From: an uncultured Armatimonadota bacterium
Lineage (GTDB): Bacteria; Armatimonadota; Fimbriimonadia; Fimbriimonadales; Fimbriimonadaceae
Length of the DNA: 64,000 nt
Assembly: GCA_903927025.1 (NCBI GenBank)
Contig: CAIYLG010000002.1
Coordinates: 124,001 to 188,000 of the forward strand
Direction of reading: 5' to 3'
The translations under genes were made by a program, and so were the position numbers. Below the pieces are notes generated by a model. It had not been told where the DNA came from. It made no database searches and saw nothing but the letters and a program-made list of their open reading frames with translations. Positions 53,810 through 63,112 of the stretch are shown piece after piece. Numbering within the stretch: the first letter of the stretch is position 1; the number at the start of each line of letters is the position of its first letter.

Positions 53810-54907
53810 CTACTTTTGCCGAGGTGCGGCAACCGATTCTCGCCATACGATCGGACACGCAAGCTTGAGTGTCTCTACTCGACCACCGCGATGCTGGGTA
53901 ATCAGCGCATCAGCCGATTGACGGCCAATCTCCTCTAGTGGAAGCTGGACCGTGGTGAGAGCGGGAGACATATAGGCGGCGAGCCGGAAATCGCCAAAAC
54001 CAAACACGCTCACGTCGTCTGGCACTTTCAGCCCATCTTCTCGAAGCGCCTTCATCATGCCCACCGCTGCAAGGTCGCTGACCGCCACGATCGCGGTAGG
54101 CAGAATTTTGCCCTTCAGGAGTTCCTTTCCCTGCTCGTAGCCTCCCTCTTCCAGAAATCCTGTCTCAAGGATTGAGCCGGGTTTCAGCCGAATTCCAGCC
54201 TGTTTAAGCGCCATCTCAAATCCCTTCCGGCGTTCGATCGCATCAAGGTTCAACTTGGGTCCGGCAAGGAACACAAAGTCGCGATGGCCCAACTCAAGAA
54301 GGATTTTCGTTGCGTCGTAGCTTCCTTTCCGGTTATTGGGGCTCACCGACGTCACTCGACGCAGACCGCCATAGTTGTTGATCGCAACGACCATCACTCC
54401 TCGGTCCAGCAGGTCATCCGCATCCTTTAGGTCGTCGTGCTCCAAGATAACACAGGCAACTGCCCGCACGTGAAGTTCTTGAAGGCGAAGGAGTTCGAGC
54501 AGCGGCTCTGATCGATCTGCAAGGTGAACCTGATAACCCTGTGCCTGAGCGTATTCGACAAAGCCGGTGACGATGGGAGGAAAGTAAAACGGGTCGATGC
54601 TGTGCCAGTTCCGCAGGAGGAGGAGTCCGATCGATGGAGCCTGGTCAAGCGAAGGCGGCTCTGCGACGTAGGTTCCACGGCCTCTCACTCGGTACAGATG
54701 CCCCTGCTCGACCAGGGTTGTAATCGCCCTTCGAATGGTCATGTAGGCAACGCCGTACTCCTGAGCCAGGAACGGCTCACTGGGCAGCTGCTCCCCTACC
54801 CGATAGGCTCCGCTAGCCAGCCTCTCTTGGAGGTCGGCCACGACTTCGGCATGCTTGGTGACCTGTTTGTTGGTGGTGACCTCGTCTCCTATCGAGTGGC
54901 CTATCAT
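53810..54907 (-). CDS. GntR-type regulator with LacI-like effector domain (AraR-like)
   Basis: The 365-residue repressor has a GntR winged helix at residues ~18-85 (LPSEPFLAQEYGVAYMTIRR, AITTLVEQGHLYRVRGRGTY). A LacI/periplasmic-binding-protein fold follows (IGLLLLRNWHSIDPFYFPPI, FGDFRLAAYMSPALTTVQLP, EEIGRQSADALITQ). This hybrid layout is that of AraR, which senses arabinose. It is encoded 3 nt after the SGNH gene in the arabinoside locus, so it should sense a sugar from that locus and probably represses it. The nearby TTCTATATAGAA-like sites are candidate operators. Confidence 0.93.
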   Translation of the reverse strand: MIGHSIGDEVTTNKQVTKHAEVVADLQERLASGAYRVGEQLPSEPFLAQEYGVAYMTIRRAITTLVEQGHLYRVRGRGTYVAEPPSLDQAPSIGLLLLRNWHSIDPFYFPPIVTGFVEYAQAQGYQVHLADRSEPLLELLRLQELHVRAVACVILEHDDLKDADDLLDRGVMVVAINNYGGLRRVTSVSPNNRKGSYDATKILLELGHRDFVFLAGPKLNLDAIERRKGFEMALKQAGIRLKPGSILETGFLEEGGYEQGKELLKGKILPTAIVAVSDLAAVGMMKALREDGLKVPDDVSVFGFGDFRLAAYMSPALTTVQLPLEEIGRQSADALITQHRGGRVETLKLACPIVWRESVAAPRQK

Positions 54908-54910
54908 CGA

Positions 54911-56125
54911 TTACTTCCCGAAAACCTGGACGAATCGCAGAGATGCCCAATTCTGTGCCCGGGTATCCCCGGTAAACAGGATTCGAACATACCTCGCCGC
55001 AGGGGCACCGGTAAACGAATGGTTCTCCTGGTAAATATAATTACCTTCTTTTGATGCCTCGGTTAAGTCGAAGAAGTGCGATCCATCCACGGAGCCCTGT
55101 ACCTTGTATCTCCATGTGTCGGGCTCTTCGGGGGCGAATTCAATGTGAATTCCACTCAGCGAATGAGATGCGCCTAGGTCGACCGTCCACCAAGGGTTCG
55201 GCTCGAAGTCGCCGTTCCCTGCACACCATCTCTGCTCAAAACGCTTCCCGCTGAGAACAGGCTGATTGGGACCAAACTCCGCTGAAAAATTTGAACTGGA
55301 GGCACAGGGCTTATCATAGGAGAGAACCTGACCTACAGGGAGCGGTCCGGGATGTGGCTTTGAATTCTTGATCTGATCGAGGATCGATTGAGATACTCGG
55401 ACTCGATCTGCATCTGGCACGCCCAACGCGCTTAGGATGGTTTGGGCCATGACCTGGTTGCCCTGCGAATTCATGTGCACGCCGTCAACGGTGAGGAAAT
55501 TTTGAGTGCTGTGAGTTTGAGCGCGATAACTGCCGATGAGACTTGCAAAGGGCGAATGCAGGTCGATCAAACCCGAGTTTGATTCTGACGCCGTCTGGGA
55601 TAGCGCCTGGTTGTATCCAATTGCCTTGGTGTTCTCGGCCCCAGACAGGTCTTCCCCGATCGGGGTTGTGAGCATCAGGGTCGCCTTTGCTCCCGCGTTA
55701 CGGGCCTTGGATATCATGGCCTTCACGTTGGCTCGATAAGCCTCCACTGGAATGCCAAGTGGGCCATCTCCCTTGGTGTGGTTGTCGTAAAACCCGTGCC
55801 AGACATCGTTGACGCCTACGCTGATCAAAACCAGATCCGGATGTCGTTCCACCACGTCACGGTCGAAACGAGCCAGCATGTCGGTGGATTTATTCCCCGA
55901 AATCCCGGCATTGAGAAGCTCGATTTTCGCCGCAGGGTAGATCGCCTCGAGGTTGTGCCGATCGAGCCAGACGTAGCCGCCTGGCGTCTCGCCCTGCTGC
56001 GTGATGCTGTCGCCAATGACGATGATGCGCTTGACGTGCTGGAGCGGCACAGGCAGTTCCTGATGCTTTGGGAAAACCATCGACGTACACCAGCTTACGG
56101 CAAGGAGGATCGAGGCACCGGTCAT
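54911..56125 (-). CDS. SGNH hydrolase with C-terminal discoidin-like domain
   Basis: The ~404-residue product contains an SGNH domain (residues ~35-235) with block I RIIVIGDSITQQGETPGGY, GISGNKSTDMLARF, block III ISVGVNDVWHGF and block V DGVHMNSQGNQV. All four catalytic positions are present. Residues ~260-404 form an F5/8 type C-like carbohydrate-binding domain (WWTVDLGASHSLSGIHIEF, YVRILFTGDTRAQNWASLRF). The start is set at ATG 56125 because TATATT at 56138-56133 would make the upstream TTG 56134 untranscribed and give a nearly leaderless mRNA. It probably deacetylates the same arabinosides and begins the operon with the GntR gene. Confidence 0.88.
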   Translation of the reverse strand: MTGASILLAVSWCTSMVFPKHQELPVPLQHVKRIIVIGDSITQQGETPGGYVWLDRHNLEAIYPAAKIELLNAGISGNKSTDMLARFDRDVVERHPDLVLISVGVNDVWHGFYDNHTKGDGPLGIPVEAYRANVKAMISKARNAGAKATLMLTTPIGEDLSGAENTKAIGYNQALSQTASESNSGLIDLHSPFASLIGSYRAQTHSTQNFLTVDGVHMNSQGNQVMAQTILSALGVPDADRVRVSQSILDQIKNSKPHPGPLPVGQVLSYDKPCASSSNFSAEFGPNQPVLSGKRFEQRWCAGNGDFEPNPWWTVDLGASHSLSGIHIEFAPEEPDTWRYKVQGSVDGSHFFDLTEASKEGNYIYQENHSFTGAPAARYVRILFTGDTRAQNWASLRFVQVFGK

Positions 56126-56132
56126 TTCGACC

Positions 56133-56154
56133 AATATACCAACTTCTATAGAGG
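56133..56154 (-). promoter_or_regulatory. Promoter region of the SGNH-gntR operon with a TTCTATA-type site
   Basis: TATATT (56138-56133, minus strand) is a good -10. Just upstream TTCTATAGAGG (read on the plus strand from 56144) resembles the site at 48883 but lacks one TA step. No clear -35 is present. Confidence 0.35.
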
Positions 56155-56203
56155 AGTTCCTGAAACATTCACCGCCGAAGACATCGGCGAGACCTAGATC
56201 CGC

Positions 56204-58519
56204 CTAATCTGCAGCCTTCATCACCAGCGCTCCATACAGCCCTCCGGCTGTTCCGCCGTGGGAAGACTGGAACCGAATCAAGACTGTGTCCTTGTTCTCG
56301 ATTTGCTCGACTTCGAGAGGAAAATCAACTGTATAGAACTGCCCGGCGCGGCTTCCATCCATGTGATAGGTCACCAGCTTCTTTCCATTGACGAGAATAT
56401 CAAAGGTCCGCCCCTGATCTCCGCCCCAAAAGGTGAAGCGGAGCATTTGCACTGTCTTGGGGAGCACCTTCATCTGGAAGGAGAACCAGCCGCCATCTCG
56501 GGCGTCCCGCCATTTTTTGCCGCTGTTGTCGCCCGAGAACGCATTCTCCGAGAGCATTCGGTGGTCGACTTCGGACTGTTGTTCGCCAGGGCTGTAAGAG
56601 TCGATCGTCCTCGCCAAGTCTCGACGCGCGGTTTCTTCCTGTCGCCTGAGTTCTTCTTTACGGACCGCATACTCCGAAGCTGTCAGGAAATCCCAGTAGA
56701 CCGTTGTTCTGCGTCCAGCAAGATCCGTGTACGGACGCAGCGAGATCACCGATCCATCGGCCGCCGCAATCTGCCATTTATCGCCGTGTCCCTCTCGGCC
56801 CACGTGATAGCCATCCCGATTTGAATTCTCAGACAGAAGCGGCGGCACCACCGGCGTCGGCGAAAAGGCATATTCGCTCTGATTGCTGGCAAGCTTGGCG
56901 GGACTCGGGCCAAAGTCTCCTGCAATCACCATGGGCCCGTACATGAATGCCATCTTCTTCGGTGCGCCGGCCAGAGGCTCCAGCCGCATCTCCATTGGGA
57001 TTCGAGCCTCCAGGACATCACCCTTATGCCAAACCCGGTGAATCGTGCTGTAGGTTCCCGGAGCCGAACCGAGGTGAAGCGGCTGGCCGTTCAAAGTAAG
57101 GGTAGTGCCCGTCTTTGCCCACGAAGGGTTTCGAAAATGAACGGCCAGCGAAGTGGAAGGGGCCTGGTCAATCGCGATCTTCACAATTTCAGAGTGCGGA
57201 TAATCGGTGAGCTGCTCCAGCACCAGCCCCCTCTCTGTCCAATTCAGCTTTGACGAGATGAATTGATTCACATAGACTCCGTCGGCGTCTTTGAAATAGA
57301 TTCCCTCACCGTATTTGGTGTGATTTTCCATTCCGCTGCCGAAGCAGCACCAAAACGAGTCATCCAGCGTGCTGAAGGTTCGAAAGTGACCCGGCTTGAG
57401 ACTCATGAAATAGGCGTACATCCCTGTCTTGGGGTCCTGTGACGCGAGGATGTGGTTAAACAGAGCCCGCTCATAGAAGTCGGCGTACCGAACGTCGGGA
57501 GACCACTCAAAAAGATGCTCAGTGAGTTTGAGCATGTTGTAGGTGTTGCAGGTTTCAGCAGTGCTCGGGCTCAAATGTTCCGCAGCATCCTCCTGTCGAA
57601 AGAAGTGCTCGTGGTCGCTGTTGCCGCCGATGGCAAAGGTGTACTTGTCGGTCACTAAGTTCCAGAATGTCTCAGCTATCTTGCGACCGCTACTGTCTCC
57701 CTCTACTTCATACGCTCGTGCCATCCCGATGACTTTGGGAATCTGGGTGTTTGCATGACGGCCAGGCAACTCGTCTCTGCCCGCTAGAAGCGGATCGAGA
57801 ACCGCATGATGATAGAAGCGCTTAGAAACTGCAAGATATCGATAATCTTGGGTGTGGGAAAACAGGTCGATCAGCGTTTCCATCATCCCGCCGTGCTCAA
57901 CGCTCAGCATCGTCTTCAGCTGCTCGGGTGTGAGATTCTTCGTGACGTCGTCTACCCAGTCGGCTAAGTGCAGGGTGACCTCCTTCGCCTCTTTTACTCC
58001 AGCAACAAGCCATGCATCTTTGAGACCCGCGAGCACCTTGTGCTGCGTGTACCAGGGCACCCACGCACCACCTTTGAAGAAGAAGGCGCTGTCCACGTTC
58101 ACCTTCCCTTCACGTAGCCCGCGCAGAGTCGCCAGTTCAAGAGGTGGTAGCGCACCCACATAACCATCCCCGTAGAGTTTCTGGCACACCGCCATCTCAT
58201 GAACGATGTACGCAACACGATCATGGAACCGGACATCTCCAGTCGCCGCAGCCTGCTGGCTGAGCGCGGTCAGATAGTGGCCAAGGGTGTGCCCGGCAAT
58301 ACCGGCGGACTCCCAGCCCCCGTAAATCTTCCCCTTCGGCTCCAGACCAGCGTACTTCCGCGTGTTGAATAGCAGTCGATCCGGATCCAGGCTGAGCAAC
58401 ACATCCGCATTGCGAAGCATCGCCTGCTTAAAAGGACCCTCCAGCAGATTCACTTCGGAGAGGGGAAAGGCAGAGGCTTTAGGTTGCATCATTGCGAACA
58501 CCGCGAGGAGGATCAACAT
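56204..58519 (-). CDS. Glycoside hydrolase family 127 (beta-L-arabinofuranosidase-like)
   Basis: The 771-residue product opens with a hydrophobic leader (MLILLAVFAMMQPKASA). The (alpha/alpha)6 barrel shows YGGWESAGIAGHTLGHYLTA and AIGGNSDHEHFFRQEDAAEH. The zinc and catalytic set is present: Glu322 and Cys324 in AETCNTYNML, and Cys391-Cys392 in SFWCCFGSGMENHTKYGEGI. These match the Cys nucleophile system of beta-L-arabinofuranosidases. The C-terminal ~130 residues are a DUF6805-like beta domain (MLRFTFWGGDQGRTFDILVN). It lies 21 nt after the GH27 gene, in one operon with GH51. Exact substrate in this organism is inferred. Confidence 0.93.
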   Translation of the reverse strand: MLILLAVFAMMQPKASAFPLSEVNLLEGPFKQAMLRNADVLLSLDPDRLLFNTRKYAGLEPKGKIYGGWESAGIAGHTLGHYLTALSQQAAATGDVRFHDRVAYIVHEMAVCQKLYGDGYVGALPPLELATLRGLREGKVNVDSAFFFKGGAWVPWYTQHKVLAGLKDAWLVAGVKEAKEVTLHLADWVDDVTKNLTPEQLKTMLSVEHGGMMETLIDLFSHTQDYRYLAVSKRFYHHAVLDPLLAGRDELPGRHANTQIPKVIGMARAYEVEGDSSGRKIAETFWNLVTDKYTFAIGGNSDHEHFFRQEDAAEHLSPSTAETCNTYNMLKLTEHLFEWSPDVRYADFYERALFNHILASQDPKTGMYAYFMSLKPGHFRTFSTLDDSFWCCFGSGMENHTKYGEGIYFKDADGVYVNQFISSKLNWTERGLVLEQLTDYPHSEIVKIAIDQAPSTSLAVHFRNPSWAKTGTTLTLNGQPLHLGSAPGTYSTIHRVWHKGDVLEARIPMEMRLEPLAGAPKKMAFMYGPMVIAGDFGPSPAKLASNQSEYAFSPTPVVPPLLSENSNRDGYHVGREGHGDKWQIAAADGSVISLRPYTDLAGRRTTVYWDFLTASEYAVRKEELRRQEETARRDLARTIDSYSPGEQQSEVDHRMLSENAFSGDNSGKKWRDARDGGWFSFQMKVLPKTVQMLRFTFWGGDQGRTFDILVNGKKLVTYHMDGSRAGQFYTVDFPLEVEQIENKDTVLIRFQSSHGGTAGGLYGALVMKAAD

Positions 58520-58540
58520 CGGAGGTTCCGTTGATCCAGC

Positions 58541-59851
58541 TCAGTGAATCGGTGAAACTCGATACAGGCCAGCCCCATGGCACGGAAGAGTTTTGCTGAA
58601 GGAATCCGTCACTGTCTCGAGATCTTGGCGACTCCATAGATCGCGAACCTTGGCAGACCCCTTGATTCCCAAATCAGCGAAGCTCACTGAGACTTCACTG
58701 GGAGCGACGTCAGACTTGCCATTGAATAGCGCCACATAGAGGTCATGACTGTGCGGTACCTTAGCAGTCCAAACAACTAGGTCGTCCACTCTAGATACCT
58801 GCCTGTTATCCGTGCTGGCCTGATTCACGGCAAGGACCTCTGGGTTCGTCAGGAGATGGAGCGTAAAGGAATCCAATTTCGTTAGGTCTGCACCCAAGAT
58901 GAGCGGAGATCTAGCGATCGACCAGAGAGACATACAGAGCACCTGTTCGTCATGAGTGAAACGGGTGGGACGCTTAAACTCCACAATGCCGAAGGGCAAC
59001 ATATCCGCGTCTGGCCATGCACCGGTCACCCGATACTGCGTCCACTTGTCCAAACGCCCGAACATCCCGTGAAGCGGTTGCCACTGGTCCCAGAAATCGT
59101 CGGAAATACGCCACATGTTCGCATGCTGGTTAACATGGGCTCCCTTTTCGATGGGAGTGTCGCCGGGTGAAAGACTCAGCACGATGTGGCGATGAGTCTT
59201 ATCAATCGCCTTTCGAATCGCTTCGATCTCCGCTTGCTGGGTTTCGTCATAGGGACGTGCGATGTCGTCAACCTTGACAAGATCCACGCCCCACGAAGCG
59301 TACAAATCAAAGAGGGAGTCGTAATAGGCCTGCGCTCCTGGCTTGGTCATATCGACACCGAACATATCTGGATTCCACGGACAAGTGCTCGTTGTCTTCG
59401 CGATGTCAGCTGCACCAAAATGGGTTCCCTTCACTGGCGTGTTTGCGACGACGGCTTGGCGAGGGATGCCGCGCATCAGATGGATCCCGAATTTGAGTCC
59501 CTTGCCATGAACGTAGTCCGCCAATGGCTTGAACCCTGCCCCATTCCCGGCTGATGGGAACTTTGCAGGTGCCGGCACCAACCGACTGTATTCATCCATC
59601 GTGAGGATGGCACCCGGCTTGTAGTCATGCCCCTGTGAGTTCGGCTCATACCACTGAATGTCGACCGTGAAGTATTTCCAACCGAACGGGAGCAAGTGCT
59701 CGGCCATCGCATCTGCCTGCGACTTGGCCTGAACCTCATTGAGAGTGGTGCCGAAGCAGTCCCAACTGTTCCATCCCATCGGAGGCGAAGTCGCCCAGCT
59801 GTGGAAGTCAGCGGCAACCAAGAAAGCAGCCGCAGCCGCAACCGCAATCAC
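58541..59851 (-). CDS. Glycoside hydrolase family 27 (alpha-galactosidase or beta-L-arabinopyranosidase)
   Basis: The 436-residue product starts at GTG (MIAVAAAAAFLVAADFHSWA, a signal peptide) and overlaps the GH51 stop as GTGA. The GH27 barrel opens with TSPPMGWNSWDCFGTTLNEV. Asp195 in DLVKVDDIARP is the nucleophile, and Asp251 or Asp252 in WRISDDFWDQW the acid/base. A C-terminal beta domain is present. Most GH27 members are alpha-galactosidases, but the family also holds beta-L-arabinopyranosidases. The flanking GH51 and GH127 genes make the latter a real possibility. Confidence 0.92.
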   Translation of the reverse strand: MIAVAAAAAFLVAADFHSWATSPPMGWNSWDCFGTTLNEVQAKSQADAMAEHLLPFGWKYFTVDIQWYEPNSQGHDYKPGAILTMDEYSRLVPAPAKFPSAGNGAGFKPLADYVHGKGLKFGIHLMRGIPRQAVVANTPVKGTHFGAADIAKTTSTCPWNPDMFGVDMTKPGAQAYYDSLFDLYASWGVDLVKVDDIARPYDETQQAEIEAIRKAIDKTHRHIVLSLSPGDTPIEKGAHVNQHANMWRISDDFWDQWQPLHGMFGRLDKWTQYRVTGAWPDADMLPFGIVEFKRPTRFTHDEQVLCMSLWSIARSPLILGADLTKLDSFTLHLLTNPEVLAVNQASTDNRQVSRVDDLVVWTAKVPHSHDLYVALFNGKSDVAPSEVSVSFADLGIKGSAKVRDLWSRQDLETVTDSFSKTLPCHGAGLYRVSPIH

Positions 59852-61761
59852 TGGATAACCACCTTGATGACGTTAACGGAATGGGCGGCAAACGTCTGCT
59901 TGAAGGTGGTGCCAACGTCCCCGAGAGTTATCGTGATGGGAGCCACCCGCTTCGGTTCAGCCAGCGTATTCATCAGCTTTGGATCCCCATTGATCGAAGT
60001 GAGAACTGCGCCCTTTACTGACTTTGCACCGTTCAGCACGACGGACACCGGTTCGTCGGTCGGCAGGGCGTTGACGACCTTCAGGTAGAGCGTTCCAGAT
60101 TTGGTATCCCGTGTGGTGGAAACGAAAATTCCGGGAAGAGTCTGGTTCCCCTGGGTCTGAATCGGCGCACCTGCGAGGACGGTAGGCACGGTGTGATCTC
60201 CCACATTTGCCATGAACATCTTCTGCGCATAGTAGGAGGGAGAGCCGAAGCTGTCGAGCGCGTCGTAGCCAATGAGGTTCACCGCCCACTGCCTGCCTCC
60301 TGGGTTCACGTTGACGAGAAGCGGCGCATAGCAGGCCATGACGACCAAGTCCGAATTGCGCTCCATTCCCGTCATGAAGGCCGCATCTGCTATGGCGCAG
60401 TTCATATTGGGGGTTGGTCCCTTATGCTGTGCATCAATCCAAGGCGCAGGCACATCTTGTGCTGCCCACTCGCCAACAAAGATCTTGGGGCCTTTGCGGT
60501 CATAGCGATCGTACTTCGAGGCAAACGCCATCATCTGCCACGTGCTGTCGTAGTAGTGCTCATCAATAATATCTGGGCGGCGCTTAGTGATCTTGAATCG
60601 CTGACCGATAGAGTCTTTCCCTCCGGTGGTCGAGATCACCTGGAGGTGGGGGTACTTCTTCTTGATCGCATCGTAAAACTGCACGAATCGGCCCTCGTAG
60701 CTGCCCGATCCATCAAAGCCATCTTCGTTGCCAACCTCGACGCATTCGAGGGGGAATGGCTTTGGATGTCCGTCCTTAGCCCGCTGCGCTCCCCACTTCG
60801 TGTTGGTGTTGCCCGTGACGTACTCGATTTCATCGAGCGCATCTTTGACAAACCCTTCCAGTTCAGTGCCAGAACCCACATAGTCTCTGCTAAGCGTGTA
60901 TCCGGCAAACACCGCAAGGAGCGGCTTTGCCTTCATGTCCTCACACCATTCCAAAAATTCGAGCAGACCCATACCGTCGTAGGATCGGTAGCTCCACGGA
61001 GCAAGGTGACCGGGACGGGATTCGATGGGGCCCAATGTTGCCTTCCAATTGAACCTCTCGCGGAAGATGTTCCCTTCCAGGTAGTTGCCACCTGGGAATC
61101 GCAGGAATTGGGGCTTCATGTCGACCAGCAGCTGCATGAGGTCTGGTCGGCTTCCGTTTGGACGGTTGTTGTAGGTCGGCCCCATCAGAGACGCCATGCT
61201 CAGCTGGAAATCTCCTCCGGTAGGTCTGAGGACAAGTCGCGCGTCTTTGGTGGGCATGATGCCTGCACTCGTGTTGAGGTCGACGGTGTACTTCAACCAG
61301 ACAGGAGAACTCATATCGAGTACGGATGCATGAGCGTAGGTGGTCGATCCATCCACGGACTCGAGCGACGCTTCCAGGCTATGCGCCCCCTTTGCCCAAA
61401 CAGTGAGGTGATACGTTGTGGACGGCCGCACTGGAATGCCCCAAAAACCCTGGTTCGCAACAGCTCCGTGCACTTTCAGCGCAACAGGCATGACATCGCT
61501 CATTCCACCTCGTCTGTCAACCACGATAGTAGAGCCGGCACCAGCTCCTTCCCAGTTGAGCACAGCAGGGTCATCCTTCAGGCTCCGGTTGCCAAGCAGC
61601 TCCCCGTATAGCCCGCCGTCGTAGGAGTGATTGATCTCCTCCGTCATGAGCCCATAGAGATTCGGGCTAACGGCGACACCAGGTTTGGTGAGGTCAACGG
61701 TGAGGGTCGTTTGGGCTTGAGGTGCAGAAAGGATCGCTGAAGCGAGAAGGGAGAGGATCAT
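59848..61761 (-). CDS. Glycoside hydrolase family 51 alpha-L-arabinofuranosidase
   Basis: The 637-residue exported protein has a signal peptide (MILSLLASAILSAPQAQT). It shows LYGLMTEEINHSYDGGLYGE, a carbohydrate-binding-like insert, and FLRFPGGNYLEGNIFRERFN. Glu346 in CVEVGNEDGFDG is the predicted acid/base and Glu431 in FVGEWAAQDVP the nucleophile. The C-terminal beta domain is typical of GH51. It should remove alpha-L-arabinofuranose from arabinans or arabinoxylans. It is the first hydrolase of the operon; an inverted repeat ATTCT/AGAAT lies at 61804-61819 upstream, overlapping a TAGAAT motif. Confidence 0.94.
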   Translation of the reverse strand: MILSLLASAILSAPQAQTTLTVDLTKPGVAVSPNLYGLMTEEINHSYDGGLYGELLGNRSLKDDPAVLNWEGAGAGSTIVVDRRGGMSDVMPVALKVHGAVANQGFWGIPVRPSTTYHLTVWAKGAHSLEASLESVDGSTTYAHASVLDMSSPVWLKYTVDLNTSAGIMPTKDARLVLRPTGGDFQLSMASLMGPTYNNRPNGSRPDLMQLLVDMKPQFLRFPGGNYLEGNIFRERFNWKATLGPIESRPGHLAPWSYRSYDGMGLLEFLEWCEDMKAKPLLAVFAGYTLSRDYVGSGTELEGFVKDALDEIEYVTGNTNTKWGAQRAKDGHPKPFPLECVEVGNEDGFDGSGSYEGRFVQFYDAIKKKYPHLQVISTTGGKDSIGQRFKITKRRPDIIDEHYYDSTWQMMAFASKYDRYDRKGPKIFVGEWAAQDVPAPWIDAQHKGPTPNMNCAIADAAFMTGMERNSDLVVMACYAPLLVNVNPGGRQWAVNLIGYDALDSFGSPSYYAQKMFMANVGDHTVPTVLAGAPIQTQGNQTLPGIFVSTTRDTKSGTLYLKVVNALPTDEPVSVVLNGAKSVKGAVLTSINGDPKLMNTLAEPKRVAPITITLGDVGTTFKQTFAAHSVNVIKVVIQ

Positions 61762-61803
61762 GATGTTTCGGCAGGCAACAGTGCCAGTTGGCCGTGCTAC
61801 TAC

Positions 61804-61819
61804 ATTCTAAACTCAGAAT
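61804..61819 (-). promoter_or_regulatory. Inverted repeat and -10-like element upstream of the GH51 gene
   Basis: On the minus strand ATTCTGAGTTTAGAAT has 5-bp arms and contains TAGAAT, a good -10. TTGCGA lies 15 nt upstream, which is short for a -35. The arms recall the TTCT/AGAA halves of the sites near 48883 and 53748 but with wider spacing. Confidence 0.35.
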
Positions 61820-61873
61820 AACCCTCGCAACCGGGATTTGGGTGAGAAAGTGATAACTCCGCGCGCGACGCTC

Positions 61874-63100
61874 TTAGGATTTTGCTGGGAATGGGGCGTG
61901 GTCGAAGAGCTTGATCCCGGTGCCTTCGGCGTGAGTGTTGGACTCGTTGACGAAGAGCAGGAACACTGCCATCGCCACGAGAGCGATTCCTGCAGCAACT
62001 TCAAACATCACCGGAAGGCCGTATTTGTCCGCAACCAGCCCCATCAAAGCCGGGCCGATGGCGCCTGCCGCTGCCGTGACTAGCGCAAGCTGGGCCTGAA
62101 GGGAGCCTCGAGTTCGGTGGTCCGCCTGATCGTTGATGAAGGCGATGGAGACGGCACCCACGATCCCAAAATTGAGCCCGTGCAGGGCCTGCGCTCCCAG
62201 CACCATCCATGGCCCCGTCGCGGCCGAATACATCATCAGCCGGAATGGGAGCAGAACGTATGAAAGCGCCAGGACAGGACGTCGACCATATCGGTCGGAG
62301 TACCGGCCCGAGAACCTCATCACCAGCGCCTCCCCGATAACGCCTGGAAGGAACACACAGCTAAGGAAGAGCCCCTTGCCGCCGACGTGCTGCATGAAGA
62401 TCGAGATGAAGTTGGTGGCTCCGTAAAGAGAAATGATGTAAAGGAAGTCCACGGCCAGGAATCGCCGCAGGTTTGGCCGGATGATCGCCTTTGCCGATTT
62501 CGCTTCCTCTTCGGCGGTCTCAACTGGCCGCTTGGGGTCCGGCAGCCAGAAGGAGAGCACTGAGATTCCAAAGAATATAAGCGGGCCAATCTCAAACATC
62601 AGGTTTAGGGGGCCACGGCCGATTCCGCCCTGCGGCTTGAGAAACAGACCCACCGCCAAGGCGACAAAAACGTAGGAAACGGAACCCCAGAACCGGTAGG
62701 CGGCATAGGTTTCTCCACCCTTCCCCTTTGCGGCTAACCGCCCCACGAGAACGCCACCCACGCCCTGCATGTATAAATTTGCGTTGGTGCCCAGCGCCAC
62801 CGCAAACAGAAATGCTGGCGCGCCGTGGAGAAACGGAAACGAAAGGTAGGCGATCGCCGCAATCACGGACATCACTGCTACGAACGGACGCCTTGCATCC
62901 ACACGGTCTGAAAGTTTGCCTAGTAGCGGCTGTAAAAGCAGAGCCATTGCCGCACCCGAACCAGCAACCAGCCCGATTTGAGACTTCGTCAGCCCTGATT
63001 CCAAAAGATAGATCGGGACAAACGGCTGGAGAAACCCGGTGACGCTGGTGGTGAGCCCCATATACAGCGAAAGCAGGCGGCCATCCCGGGTCACGCACAA
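61874..63100 (-). CDS. Major facilitator superfamily transporter (MFS_1/LacY-like)
   Basis: The ~408-residue membrane protein has about twelve segments. It starts RLLSLYMGLTTSVTGFLQPF with MAPL-like VPIYLLESGLTKSQIGLVAG and the loop motif LLGKLSDRVDARRPFV. The second half carries RFSGRYSDRYGRRPVL, the matching loop, and ends LLFVNESNTHAEGTG. It resembles oligosaccharide or nucleoside symporters. The stop lies 112 nt before the GH51 gene on the same strand, so it may import products of that locus. TTG 63100 and GTG 63094 are possible starts; TATAAT at 63105-63100 favours a leaderless GTG. Confidence 0.88.
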   Translation of the reverse strand: MCVTRDGRLLSLYMGLTTSVTGFLQPFVPIYLLESGLTKSQIGLVAGSGAAMALLLQPLLGKLSDRVDARRPFVAVMSVIAAIAYLSFPFLHGAPAFLFAVALGTNANLYMQGVGGVLVGRLAAKGKGGETYAAYRFWGSVSYVFVALAVGLFLKPQGGIGRGPLNLMFEIGPLIFFGISVLSFWLPDPKRPVETAEEEAKSAKAIIRPNLRRFLAVDFLYIISLYGATNFISIFMQHVGGKGLFLSCVFLPGVIGEALVMRFSGRYSDRYGRRPVLALSYVLLPFRLMMYSAATGPWMVLGAQALHGLNFGIVGAVSIAFINDQADHRTRGSLQAQLALVTAAAGAIGPALMGLVADKYGLPVMFEVAAGIALVAMAVFLLFVNESNTHAEGTGIKLFDHAPFPAKS

Positions 63101-63112
63101 TTATAGGCTCCA

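Noticed and set aside
60193-61611. Plus-strand ORF of 472 codons antisense to the GH51 gene
   Set aside because: It mirrors a well-supported GH51 gene in a related frame; its sequence is rich in His, Arg and Val, without any domain.
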